A stretch of 64,000 nt of DNA from Poronia punctata (taxonomy: Eukaryota; Ascomycota; Sordariomycetes; Xylariales; Xylariaceae), in contig MU401470.1 of the NCBI GenBank assembly GCA_022579005.1, positions 186,001 to 250,000 of the forward strand. The letters run 5' to 3'. Position numbers and translations under genes: made by a program. The notes under the pieces were generated by a model. It did not search any database. It was not told the DNA's origin and worked only from the letters and a program-made list of their open reading frames with translations. Shown here in pieces: positions 34,166-45,585 of this stretch (its first letter is position 1; the number at the start of each line of letters is the position of its first letter).

Positions 34166-35604
34166 ATGTTTCGACTTTTTCGTTGGGGAAGCCGAATTTC
34201 ATACCTCGGTAGCCGACTAAATGCCACGACACAAGCTACGCAACCTGGGCCGGGGGTGGTTCGAATACAACGAGTAAAATTCCGGAGGAGGAGATTCAAG
34301 TTTTCGTACGCATTCAAATATCCTATGTTTTCTTGCGCGCTTACTCGTAACTTCCGAAGTTTGTTCTAACCGAGTAAACAGTAACGTTTTAATGGCCGGG
34401 TCCGTCTATATTTTATGTTATGAGCTATACACGCGCGTTGTTATGGACCGACTGGCGGACTGGCTAGACGACATGGAAGCCGAATTGACCGAAGAAGAAA
34501 TCAAAGAAATCGAAGAGCAATCGATAGAACCGATCTTCATTCGCTTTCCCGGATTCACGAAAGAGGTTACACGGATGTATCGCACAACCGATCCCGAGTG
34601 GCAAAGATATCGCGATTTTGTTAGCAACACGGAGCTACAGCAATCTCTCAAGTGTAAGTTTGCGCTTTCCACAAGTAACGAGCTAAGTACTGACCAGTCA
34701 TCAGCGGGACTTGCTAATTTAGCATGTCAGTCTCTCTCAAACCACCCTCATATTAAGGAGCAGTATGGCGGGCAAGGAAGGGTTCGTAGGTACACGCTTG
34801 AGTTCCATATTCCTCTCAAGCCGCCTCCAACATATCGTAGACAAGGGTACCATCTCCCGACTCCCAATCAAACAAACCCTTCCCGTATAGGCTAACTAGA
34901 TCTTCAGCATTGCCTTGGGAGGCCCCGGCGGCATCGAGTGGACGGAACAAAATATCGGCTCTGACGCTGTCATCCGCACCCGGCGCGCCCTTTGGCCCGA
35001 TGCCCTGGCGTTGTCCTTGTGGACCTTCACAAGCTCCTTGGTCACACAAAACGCCATGACTATCGCTAAGATGCTTGGTTATGAGACAAGTACCGAGACC
35101 GCAGGCCCCATGCAGAAGTGGATTAAAAAGGCCGAGCAGATCAAGAAGCAGCAACAAGCTAGATCGGGTTCGGATCCATCAACTCTCCCAGTCCGAGGCC
35201 GCGCGGACGGTACCCCAGCCAGTACCAATCCCTTGTCACCTATCGGCAAAGGTGCGGCCACATCTCCAGTTTCGCCGGGACCTATTTCCCAGGGAGTGGC
35301 TGGTATACAAAACTATAGCCCAGGCACTGAGGATGTTGATTTGCTAGATGCGATGCGAGTACATACGAGTGGGCCATGGGATTTGTTCAAGCGGAAGCTA
35401 GCATCGAAGTGGCGAAATCAGACTGAGCTCCCACCCGCAGGGTCAGTACTTGTCACCGGCCTCGTTTTCCTGGAGATGCCGGGCGCCTTCCTCACCGTCG
35501 ATTGCCAGGTGTGGTGGGATACCAAGGCGAAGGAGTTTCATAGTGGATCATCTTCCATGCGTCTAAGAACGGTTACCCCCAGAAGGTGGAAGAAAGATTA
35601 CTAG
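34166..35604 (+). CDS. Fungal conserved membrane protein, possibly mitochondrial
   Basis: Four exons (34166-34305, 34382-34653, 34705-34846, 34908-35604) join in frame to 416 residues; introns are 76, 51 and 61 bp. The phases fit at each junction (2, 1, 2), and branch-like CTAAC sequences precede two acceptors. The arginine-rich N-terminus (MFRLFRWGSRISYLGSRLNA) resembles a mitochondrial presequence. A hydrophobic segment (VLMAGSVYILCYELYTRVV) lies near residues 49-67. Then come the conserved acidic helix DWLDDMEAELTEEEIKEIEE, EPIFIRFPGFTKEV, and late in the protein ALWPDALALSLWTF and GSVLVTGLVFLEMPGA. I recognise it as a widespread Pezizomycotina family without known function. The second intron is 51 bp, free of in-frame stops, so retained transcripts would still code. 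Confidence 0.82.
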
Positions 35605-38123
35605 ACCAGCAGTATATACACTGACAGAATGGAGAATATAAAGATTAGGAACATAATGCGGGCATAGCGATTAGATATTGTTATTACGGCGGGCGTTGGG
35701 CGGGAGTAGACAACATTAGGGACATAGGCATAGCGCTATTCGGATTGGAACCAGGAATCGTATACTCGTACTTCGTTTTATTTTTGGTCGTCGGCACTAT
35801 CCATTTTGGTCTTTATAGGCGTACAAGATACCTGAACACTGGCGACGAGTTTTTCCCGAATTCTCTAGTCAAAAGAGTTGAATATACTCCGTACAGAACC
35901 CTCTTGGCTTCCAAATTATTGTCCTGCATGAGTTTCATTTGACCGCCAGCTAGCTACTCGTACATCGATATTATTAGAATTATGTTGCGTTTAATATGCA
36001 TCTTTTTCTCAAATAGGGGTTACCTAACGTCGCCAGCCACTCGTATGAGTATGAGATAGCGCCGCCAGCTTCCGGAAACGCAGACATGACAGGTAGAGAG
36101 GTGTTGATGTAGTTATCCATCTACTTCCAGATGAACGTTGCCCAAACGACTACGCAAAACCGCCAGAGGTGCCTATATCCGTCACTTGGCTTTTGAGATA
36201 CGAGTACATTTGAAAGACCGTCTCGGGCGTGTAATTGTTGAGCTTGCTTGTGAGGTTGAGGCCGGGACTGGGCTTGATGGATGGATGGATTATACATATA
36301 ATATAGCGCGTTTCTCTACTCGTATGCTTCCTGTTAAACGACGATGCCATGTAGATGATATAAGCTCATACCTAGGATAGTCCCAGGTACGGTATATATC
36401 AAAAGTAAAACATTTTATTGGAACGGGTTATGCGGTCATCATCTGCAAAGTTCTTTATTTCGCACTGTGCGGGTAAGGCCAGTTTTCTATTTCAACTTTG
36501 CATGTACGTGAACATCAAGTTGCCAACTCAGCTTAGCCTTCAATACAACACATGTCCGGAGGCTGGTATTAGGTACTAGGGACCGCCTCCATCTTGAATC
36601 TCATTCTGGCGCCAACACCAGCCTCGTCTGTTTTCTTGATTTGCTGTTTACACGTATGAGAAGACGTGATGTCATGCGAGCTGTGTTAATCGGACAACTC
36701 TTTCCTAGGTTTAAAGGCATAAATAAATAGGGTAGGCAGGGGAACGGCCAAAAAGTTTCTTAGCTCTTGGCGTTTCCAGCCACCCCTTTTATACGTGTAG
36801 ATACATGTAACCTGAGGTTGGGCATTTTCTGTGGATAGCTCTTACCGTGGATAAAAGAATGGAATATAATACTTTGTACCGAAAGGAAAGCTATTCAAGC
36901 AGAGTATCAAGAGAAGATGGCTAACTTAGCATTTTGCGTTCATACGGTATTCATGTTCCTCAAATATCGGAGCAAGAATTACGCCACTCGGATTGTCTGA
37001 TAATGTCGTACCTTGCTTTAGGTAGGCCCGTAGGCTAATGGTAGTTACACGTACCTGCCGCTACTACCATAATTGACCCAGTCTTTGTGGGCCCTAAAAG
37101 CATCGTGGATTCGTAAAGCGGCCAAGCGGTGTCCGACAGCATCTTGGACGCCCTACCTACCACGTACATAATACACGTACAGTGTTGTCATGACATACCT
37201 ACCTCTAATATCGGCGAGCCTGAAGCAGTATGTACGTGTATAAACTACATGTATGTCCTGCTTGTTGCGTGTGCAACCCAGCATTGCCTATCTGCTGCCT
37301 CCGAGTGTCGTCTCACGTCGGGTCTTCTTAGCAAACGGGACCCAGCCAATTGGTACCCTGGTCGGCGGACGGCCTGTTCCTTGTATCCAGTTTTGCGGTC
37401 CCGCTATTCCCTCCCAGCCGCCTGAGATGCGACAAATGTAGATGTTAACAACAATGACAATGAAAAGGCCTCAACGAGTACAGCAGCCGCCGGATTTCGG
37501 GCTGTAGGCACCGCAGCTGCGAGTGCTACCCAAGGTACGTATTGTGTGAGTAAGACAAGCACAGTTAGGCCACCTACCATACTCTCCCATTCTATCTAGC
37601 ATCATTTACAAGAGCACAACCACGGGGGCCATATTTGGCTTACGAGTACAGAGTAGGAATCTAGATAGAGTGCACCAGCCCAGCCAGCCCATCTTGGCCC
37701 GGCCGGAAACTTTTTTGCTGCCGATCCCTCGATCTACATAGACCCTGCCATCGCAATTCGACCTGTACAAAACTGATTCCGCATTTATTCTCCCGTTCCT
37801 TTCATCTCTTCGCGCGCGCAGTTATTCTGTAGCCTGTCTTTTTCCGTAGACCAGTACGCTACTGCACGTCGATAGTACAGCTACAGCTACCTGCCCCTTA
37901 CAGTTGCATCGCATACGCTTGCGTGGCAGACTTCTGTCGCCCATCTATGGCCAAGACCTACGTCGACCCACGAGCCTCATGAGCGCCTAATAAGAAGACA
38001 CGACCGACCAGAGTGCCCATCTTTTACCTAATCCGATAGCTTTACTTGCAGCCCAATAAGCGCCGACCAGCGGCAGAGGACCATCGATGTTAGCTTGTCT
38101 ACTCGTAGGTTACTAAGGTAGTC
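35605..38123. other. Intergenic region, 2.5 kb
   Basis: No gene is supported. It is the long upstream region of the PhoD-like gene, with pyrimidine-rich sequence near 37790-37870. Six of the TACTCGTA/TACGAGTA octamers lie here (35763, 35955, 36199, 36317, 37641, 38100), the densest cluster in the window. Confidence 0.55.
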
Positions 38124-41100
38124 ATGTCCACTCCGTACTGGGGCCAGCTGCCAGCTCCCAAAGCTCGACGGCTGTCGGAGAGCAACGACCAGATAGATAA
38201 TGGGCAATCACTGGGCCAATCCCACTCGTCTCAACGACAATACGATTCCAAGCGTGCTTCTTCGCAGACTGCCATTACCGACGCTCCAACCGAGTCGACA
38301 TTTACACCACTAGCTTCACCAACAAGTTCAAGTGTTGCGGGTGGTGGTCTAGCTCCTAGGCCTCCTTCCCTCTCTTACAGACACAATCATCCAACAGAAG
38401 CCGCCGGCGCACGAGGAGAACCAACAAGCGGCAGGGACAACGACGCCGACCTGAGAGATCCGGACGGTACCGTTTTCCCACCAGTCCACGACGTTCCCAA
38501 GGGTCCCCCTGTTAGCTACAAACCGCCATTCGCGAATAGCACTTCCTCGAATTCCTATAGTTCAACTGGGCAGCCAGGCCCCCGTCGACGGTCGGGCGGA
38601 CAAGCGCCCGAGGAAGACCTCGGCGATATGGATTCTAGGATGTATTATAACGATGCCAATTATGCCGCCGAGAGGCAGTCTGGGCCTGATAGGGCCTACC
38701 GGCGTTTAGACGATAGTGGTATAACTCCCGAACACCTAGAGCGAGAATTAATCAGATCAGGGTCCGTACGGCGACCATCAAAAGCGTACCAGGCTGGCCG
38801 ACCTGACTCGGCTTCGCCGGGTAGTCAGGAGAACCGGGGCCCAGAATACCAACAGAAGATGTGGGCTGCCGACCGTTCGCCACTCCAGAAGCTGGAGTTG
38901 ACGCTCGATAGCATCACCAAGGAAGAAAAAAGGGCGCGAGTGGAAGCCGCAGAAAGGCGGGCGAGGGAAAGAGCAGCACGGATGAGCAACGCCTCCGGTA
39001 CCTCGGATCGCAATCCCCCTGACCGCTTAAGCGGGCAGACAGGTTTGTCCGGAGACAAGTCACAATCCCAGGCATTTAATGCGCAACAGAACCATCATCC
39101 AGTTGCGGCAGCTGCAGTTCAAGCTCCACCAACGACAGCTACCACATATGTTCCATCGCCACAGAGCCCGCCAAAAGAGGTGCACCAGTATGGATCCACA
39201 GGGCAACCCGCGTATGCGCACAGTTCTATGCCCCCCAATCAGCATGGGCAGGGGCCGGTTGATCTCAACAGTATGCCTCAGAGGAACATGAGTTTTCGTG
39301 AAAGGGCAGGGCCACATCAGTCCAGCTTTCCACAAGGGCAAGGCCCGGATCTTGCTCCGACGAGGAGTGGAACTAACAAGCTTCAGAAGAACCCACCTGG
39401 CGATTCTTGGCATCCCGATCGCAGGATGGCCGAAGAGAGGTTTGCGGCCTATAACCGATTAAACTCGATGGAAAATCCCAGACTCGGCGAGCCGTTCCGG
39501 CCACACCCCAATCAAATGCCCGTACGAGCGCCAGGAAAGTTGACAAAGGATATGCCACCAGAGGACCATGCTCGACCCCCGGCACGAGGGAAGGCGTTCC
39601 CAGGTGAGAAGCACGAAGAAGAGCGGCAAGAAGAGCGGCCAAGTCGGATGAAGGGACTTGTTGCCGCCATGGGTCTCGGGAGGTCGACTTCAATGGGAGC
39701 GGGCCGTCGACCCTCCATTTCAGCCCCTCCTCAGCATGCACCTACCCCGAGTGGGGAAAACGTTCAACGCAACGTTGCGCATAACCCCCCACAGTCCCAT
39801 GGAAACGACCCAGTCTTACCGTCTAATATAGGCCGGGCTCATACCGTCGGCCTCGGTCATCAGCCAGCGGCGCTCGCCACCAACGGGTTCCGGGACCCGC
39901 AATCCGGGCCAAGGCTTACCAAATCAGTCAAATTTGAGGATGGGGAGCATGGCCCCGGAATGTGGGACGACGATGAGACCAAGGCGACCCATCACAAACA
40001 TATCAGAGAATATCTGCACCATAATAGACTGAAACCGGGACAACGGATTTACCAACCACCAACATATTTGGACGAGTGGAAACAAGGCGCAGTAGGGAGC
40101 TTGTCGGGGTCTCTACTGGACCTCGACGGAGAAGATGTTCAAGCAGTTGACAAGGACGCGGCTTGGTGGGAGAACAGTGGGAAACGACGGCCGAGTGTAT
40201 CTACGAGGCCTCCTCAGGCAACTTTCGGCGCTAGCAGCAACCAAAACAAAGATCGTACATCCTTCGACCCACCCCTATACCTCAAGTGTGGCCCGTTATT
40301 ACGTTACTGCGGTATCCGTCACGAGGCGGCCCAGGCGGTTTGGCGAGGCTCTGTTATGATCGTCACACAGGATTCAGAGTCCAAGTACGACACGGCACCC
40401 ACGCTCCGGCTTTTCTTACAGCCAATCGAACTCTTGCCTCCCCCACCGGTCGAACTCTCGGGAGATCAAGCGCTCTTACCTGAATATGTGGATCCGATCG
40501 CGGGTATCCCGAAGGTCGGGAGCCGGGGGGAGACCTTGTATGTCCGGCCAGTCGAGCATCTAGAAGAGGCCAGGGATTTATCCACGGTGGAACCAGACGA
40601 CGGCCTATTCGAACTGACTAGGAGCGCCCCCAATTACGACTCGAACGCGCCAGATCCGCCTGGCTCTTTTACTAGTCGTAAGAGACGCATGACGGCGGAT
40701 GGGGAAAAGCTGGGTAAGTACATCGATGTGACGGCATGCCGGCTACACGCAGAGAGGGGCCATACCTTCTGGCGATTCAATATAGAAGTAGAACTTGGCG
40801 ACGAGCAACAGCGAATAGCCTACCGCATCAACCAGGGTCCCACGACTGGTTTCTGGGTGCCAGCCCGCAGCCAATCGATGAACATCATGTTCCACAGTTG
40901 CAATGGTTTCAGTGCCAGCGTGAACGCGGATGATTTCAGCGGTCCGGACCCGATGTGGCGCGACGTGTTGAACAACCATCAGACACGCCCCTTCCACGTC
41001 ATGATCGGGGGCGGCGATCAAATCTATAACGACATGGTGACCACCCAGGCCCGGCGCTTCCATGAGTGGCTCGGGAAGAATCTTGTCCATAAGAGCAATG

Positions 41101-43260
41101 CGCCTTTTACTGCCGAGATGCAGGACGAATTGGAAGCATTCTACCTCGACAGATACATGATGTGGTTCTCGCAGGGCCTATTTGGTCTGGCCAACTCCCA
41201 GATCCCCATGGTCAACATGTACGATGACCACGACATCATCGACGGCTTTGGATCATATCCAGACCACGTGATGAAGGCGCCCGTCTTCTCGGGGCTTGGA
41301 AACGTGGCCTTCAAGTACTACCTGCTGTTCCAACACCAAAGTGTCCCCACCGAGACGGAAGAGTCGGAGCCCAGCTGGTGTCTAGGTGGACAGCCGGGGC
41401 CATATATCCACGAGCTGAGCCGCAGCTTATTCATGTCGTTGGGAGCGAGGACGGCACTGCTTGCCATTGACACGCGCGCCGAGCGGACAAGAGACGAGGT
41501 CGTGCGCGAAGATACCTGGCAGAAGCTGTTGGACCGATGCTACGACCAAATAGTCAAGGGTGAAACCCATCACTTGTTGGTGTTGCTGGGGGTTCCAGTC
41601 GCTTATCCGCGACTTGTGTGGTTGGAGAACATGTGAGTGCCGATGGCGACGACCGTCCAATTTTGAGTCAAGGGTAAACAACAATACTAACATAGCTACC
41701 TCTGCTACTAGTCTTACCTCTCGCCTCATGGATCCCATTAAAGCTCTCGGCAAGGTTGGTATTCTGAATAACCTCCTGAACCACTTCGACGGAGGTGTGG
41801 AAGTACTGGATGACCTGGATGACCATTGGACTGCCAAAAACCACAAGTATGAGCGCCAACTTCACATTGAGGACCTCCAAGATCTAGCCGCAGACAAGTC
41901 TATCCGCGTGACGATACTCAGTGGCGATGTCCACCTGGCCGCGGTTGGCCAGTTCTTTTCCAACCCCAAACTCCAGATCGCGAAACACAAGGATTTCCGC
42001 TACATGCCTAACGTCATCTCCTCTGCCATTGTAAACGCGCCACCGCCGGATCTCTTGGCGGATATCCTGAACAAGCGGAATAAGGTTCATCACTTTGACA
42101 AAGAGACAGACGAGGACATGATACCATTATTCAAGCACGGAGTCGACGGCAAGCCCCGCAATAATACGCATCTCTTACCGCATCGAAACTGGTGTTCGAT
42201 CAGGGAATACGTACCTGGCTATACGCCACCACCCACCCCGCCCCCAGGCGAATTTGACCACACACCCGACGTCACGCCTCCTGGCAGCCGAGGGAACTTG
42301 TTCCGAAGATTCTCGTTATCCAAAGACCGCGGCCCAGCGTTACGGCCCGACTTGCCTAAAGAGCCAGGTGACCGTTCACGACCGCCTATCTCGGGGGCCG
42401 GGGGTTTTATGCGTTCTCTTTCCCGACGAGGCTCGGTGTCGGATCCATCAGCACGTCCGACGTCTAGCGGACTCATGCGAACTCTCTCGCTCGGCTCACG
42501 GCCCCGCAACCTCTTCCGGCGAAACAGCCAGAAGGGCCGCCCCGACGACGGGGGCATCAACGGTTCATGGGGCCCAGACGACGATGACGAACAGACTCCA
42601 CCCATTCCCCCTGTCGGCCGCAATAGCCATAATGTGGGACTTCGTGGAGGGGGTGGCAGTGAGTATGAGATTGGTGACGAGGCGCAATTTACCGCCCGTG
42701 CGCCCCCTCGCCGTGCGTTTTCGCAGACACAGGTACCGCTGCCTCCGGGCCCGAAACAGTATGAGCAGGATCCGAGATGGGACAATAGCAATGATTGGCC
42801 GAGCGCCCCCGTCCGACCTTTCCGCCGCACACCCACCGGTCTCAGTTTCAAGAAACTGCAAAAGGCGAAGCCCGAGCAGTACGAGGTCGACCTCACGGAC
42901 GGTCTAGATGTTTGTATCAACGTTGAAGTCAACCCGAAGGACCCAGCTGGAATCACGGTGCCGTATCGACTGCTGGTACCCAGGCTTTGGTACGAAGACG
43001 ACTCGAAAACCGAGACGCAGTCGCAGCAAGAGGACGAGGCTGCCCATAATCCCGGGAATTTCGGCGGTGGTGCGGGAGACGATGCCCAGGAACCGCCGGA
43101 AAAGAAAATATCCGGTCTTCGGCGCTTATTCAGTGGACGCAAACAACAGAATCCCCACGCCGAACCGCGTCCGCAACCGCACCAGGACGGCGAAGAAGAG
43201 GTACCGGCACAAGACCCTTCTCTATGGCCTGTTCGCTCGGCAGACACCTGGGAGCGGTAA
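38124..43260 (+). CDS. Large PhoD-like phosphatase domain protein
   Basis: Exons 38124-41632 and 41712-43260 join in phase 2 over a 79 bp intron with a TACTAAC branch site, giving 1685 residues. Residues 1-~620 are low-complexity and disordered (Ser/Pro/Gln rich) with one charged coiled-coil-like helix near 265-290. The catalytic part follows the fungal PhoD_2 family: MIGGGDQIYND near 960, YDDHDIIDGFGSYPDHV near 1033 and LSGDVHLAAVG near 1239-1249, which supply metal-binding Asp, His and Asn residues of the metallophosphatase fold. The last ~400 residues are again disordered, with RSLSRRGS-type basic Ser-rich repeats that look like phosphorylation sites. There is no signal peptide, so it is probably cytoplasmic or membrane-associated. 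The substrate is unknown. Confidence 0.92.
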
Positions 43261-43789
43261 GGGAAAAAGGATGTGCCGAGGAATATACGGCAAATTAGGC
43301 GGCAAGACGCAGCAATACTTCAAAGCTGTAGGTTTTTATATTGAAGAAATGTTCGATGCTTAAAGCGGGCGCTGCGTTTGGCGTACATGGGGCAAGGGAA
43401 TCAGGAAGGCGCATTGCTTTGTATCAAAATTCCGTTGATTGCATAGATACACATAGCCAAGCTAGGTTGGTTGAGTTAGTAATTTGAATTTTCATGTGCA
43501 TAGCAAAGGGATCCGGCAGGGCGAAAATTTGTATGACCTTGATTGCCCTCGGTTTTGAGCTTGCAAAGATAAGAGGGAATCGACCCTTACCTCTGCAAAA
43601 TTATCTTTACTTAGTTACTAACCCCAACACTTAATAAACCAGCTAGCTCGCTATCGTGCGTTTTAAACTTGCACGTCTAGTCCCGGTCGACGGCGCCGTC
43701 ACATACGCCGAACTGGCCGCAGCCGCCGCCGCCGCCGGTCTAGGAGAAGCACTACCGTAGTCGACGTTGGCGGTTCCCACGGTGGGGCG

Positions 43790-43818
43790 GCGATAGCGAT
43801 AGCGATAGCGATAGCGCT
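43790..43818. repeat. (GCGATA)n microsatellite
   Basis: About five tandem GCGATA units lie directly after a GC-rich block in non-coding DNA. Confidence 0.85.
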
Positions 43819-44090
43819 TGCACGGGCCTTCCCGTCGCTAATTAATTACTGGTAATTTTAGTGGAGGGAAATCGACGGCCCCACCATTCTTCGATGCAGA
43901 TGCGCGGAGGGCCGGAGGCTTGCCGAGGTGAACGGTGCGGTATACGAGGCACGACTTCTTTACCAAGCAGCCGATACATGAGACAAATGTTTATATTTTA
44001 TACCGTGCGTGCTTTTCACAACTGGTCTGGTCTTGTCAGTTATAAGTAAAGTATGCTGTCCGCATTGTGCAGGCTCTGATACCGGCAAAT

Positions 44091-44480
44091 GAGCTACCAA
44101 GCGAATACCAATAGCGCTGTCAGGAATTGAACCTAACCCCCTTGATAGAGTGTGCTATACTTAGTAGATATTAGCAGAAGTAGGTGCGCCCCCGCACCTT
44201 ACGCAGTAGAGGGGAGTAATAGCCGGTAGCACACAGCATACCCGTTCGCCCTATTTCCTACCTGCTAACTACACCTGTTGTTAGCCCCCGCGCAGTTAGG
44301 GCACTCTTTTTAGTTAGTCGAAAAGACAAGAGGGCGGGAATCGAACAGTTGACCTCAAAGCTCCAATGCAAAGAGCACAGCTACTTTGCTAACAGCGCTA
44401 CCTAATAAGCTACTAAGCAAATACTAATAGCGCTATTAGGAATCAAACCTAACCCCCTTAATAGAGTGTGCTACACTCAG
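44091..44480 (-). repeat. tRNA-like repeat island (two 74 bp copies flanking a tRNA-Ala-like core)
   Basis: Segments 44091-44164 and 44407-44480 are direct repeats with 63 of 74 positions identical. On the minus strand both contain a pol III B-box-like GGTT(C/T)(A/G)ATTCC. Between them, minus-strand 44415-44338 carries an A-box-like TAGCTTATTAGGTAGCGC, a GCTC/GAGC hairpin with TTTGCAT in the loop (the tRNA-Ala TGC anticodon loop sequence), and GTTCGATTCCC. Acceptor and T stems do not pair well, so this is a tRNA-derived SINE or a tRNA relic, not a working tRNA. Confidence 0.55.
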
Positions 44481-45585
44481 TCCGGCCCCATGCAAGATTT
44501 GGGGCGTGCGGTCTTTGTTGAATAGCGTCGTGATGCCAGGTCCTGAAAGACATCTTCTCTCTCTCTCTCTCTCCTGGTCTGGCACTAAAGCATACGATAT
44601 GGGATTTGAGTATTGCGATGAAACTGAAGGTTTACTGCCAGGTACAATGAATGACCTTTTGATAAACCAACACCTTCACACCAGACGAGGTCCAACTGAA
44701 GGGACGCATCAAGTGGGTCTCAAGGGCCTTGCATTGATTCTAGTCACATGAACGTATTCTGGAAAGTAACGCTTCGTATATTGTGTAGCGGATGGATGGC
44801 GTGGCGAGGTATTGAGATATAATACCGTAGCGGTCCCAGAAAATGACGGTTTGCAAGCGTCAAATATTTACCTAGCGTTTGGGGTTTAAAGGGGTGTCCA
44901 AAAACTGTATCTATTATCATAGGCTGTCGGTATACCTCACACTGTGATGTCGCTGCCAGCTGTCTCCTGGCCCCCAATTGTGCCTGCCTCAACTACCTGT
45001 ACCTGCCCATCTTTTGTTAGAATAGACAGGTTACGATCATCGTAATACGATGTTATAATTAAGGCTACCTGGGCTGACGCGACGTCACTCGTACAGAAGG
45101 GGGGGGGACAGGGGACAGAATATGCGTTCTATTCTCCGTTCAAGGTCGTATTAATGTCATCTTTGATCGGCATTGAACAATACTTGAGGCTCTCTTCACC
45201 AATAGACGCGCTGTGCTAGAGCCTTTGAGTGGCAATGCCACAGTGGAACCTCAATAAGCCTGGGGGACGCCTTGGCATAGTCGCTTCAAGTGAATATGTC
45301 CGGGCTGCGGCTCTTAGGCACCAATATATAATATATATGAAGATACCATAGCCTGGCCTCGACCGGAGAGATGCGAAGACCAGCGAAACTTTTATCGGCA
45401 ACGACTAGGCAAGTAGCGTGTTGTTAAAAGCCATTAGAAACCTTTAGCATCCCGTCTCACCAATTCATTGCGTCTCAAATCATAGTCACGGCAACATAGG
45501 ATCTAACCACCGCTACAGGGTGAAAGAGACGATTTTTGTTGGATATTCGAGGACCAAACAAACTCGTCTGTAATCGGGTAGAAAG

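Larger units (their letters stand above)
43261..45585. other. Intergenic region with repeats, 2.3 kb
   Basis: No protein gene is supported. It contains a GCC-rich stretch near 43700-43740, a hexamer repeat, a tRNA-like repeat island (44091-44480) and a (TC)n run near 44555-44572. The right end is the promoter of the LtrA-family gene. Confidence 0.6.

Noticed and set aside
42219..43247. 342-codon frame on the minus strand
   Set aside because: Antisense to the well-supported PhoD-like C-terminus; its sequence is the complement of Ser/Arg/Pro-rich codons and shows no domain.
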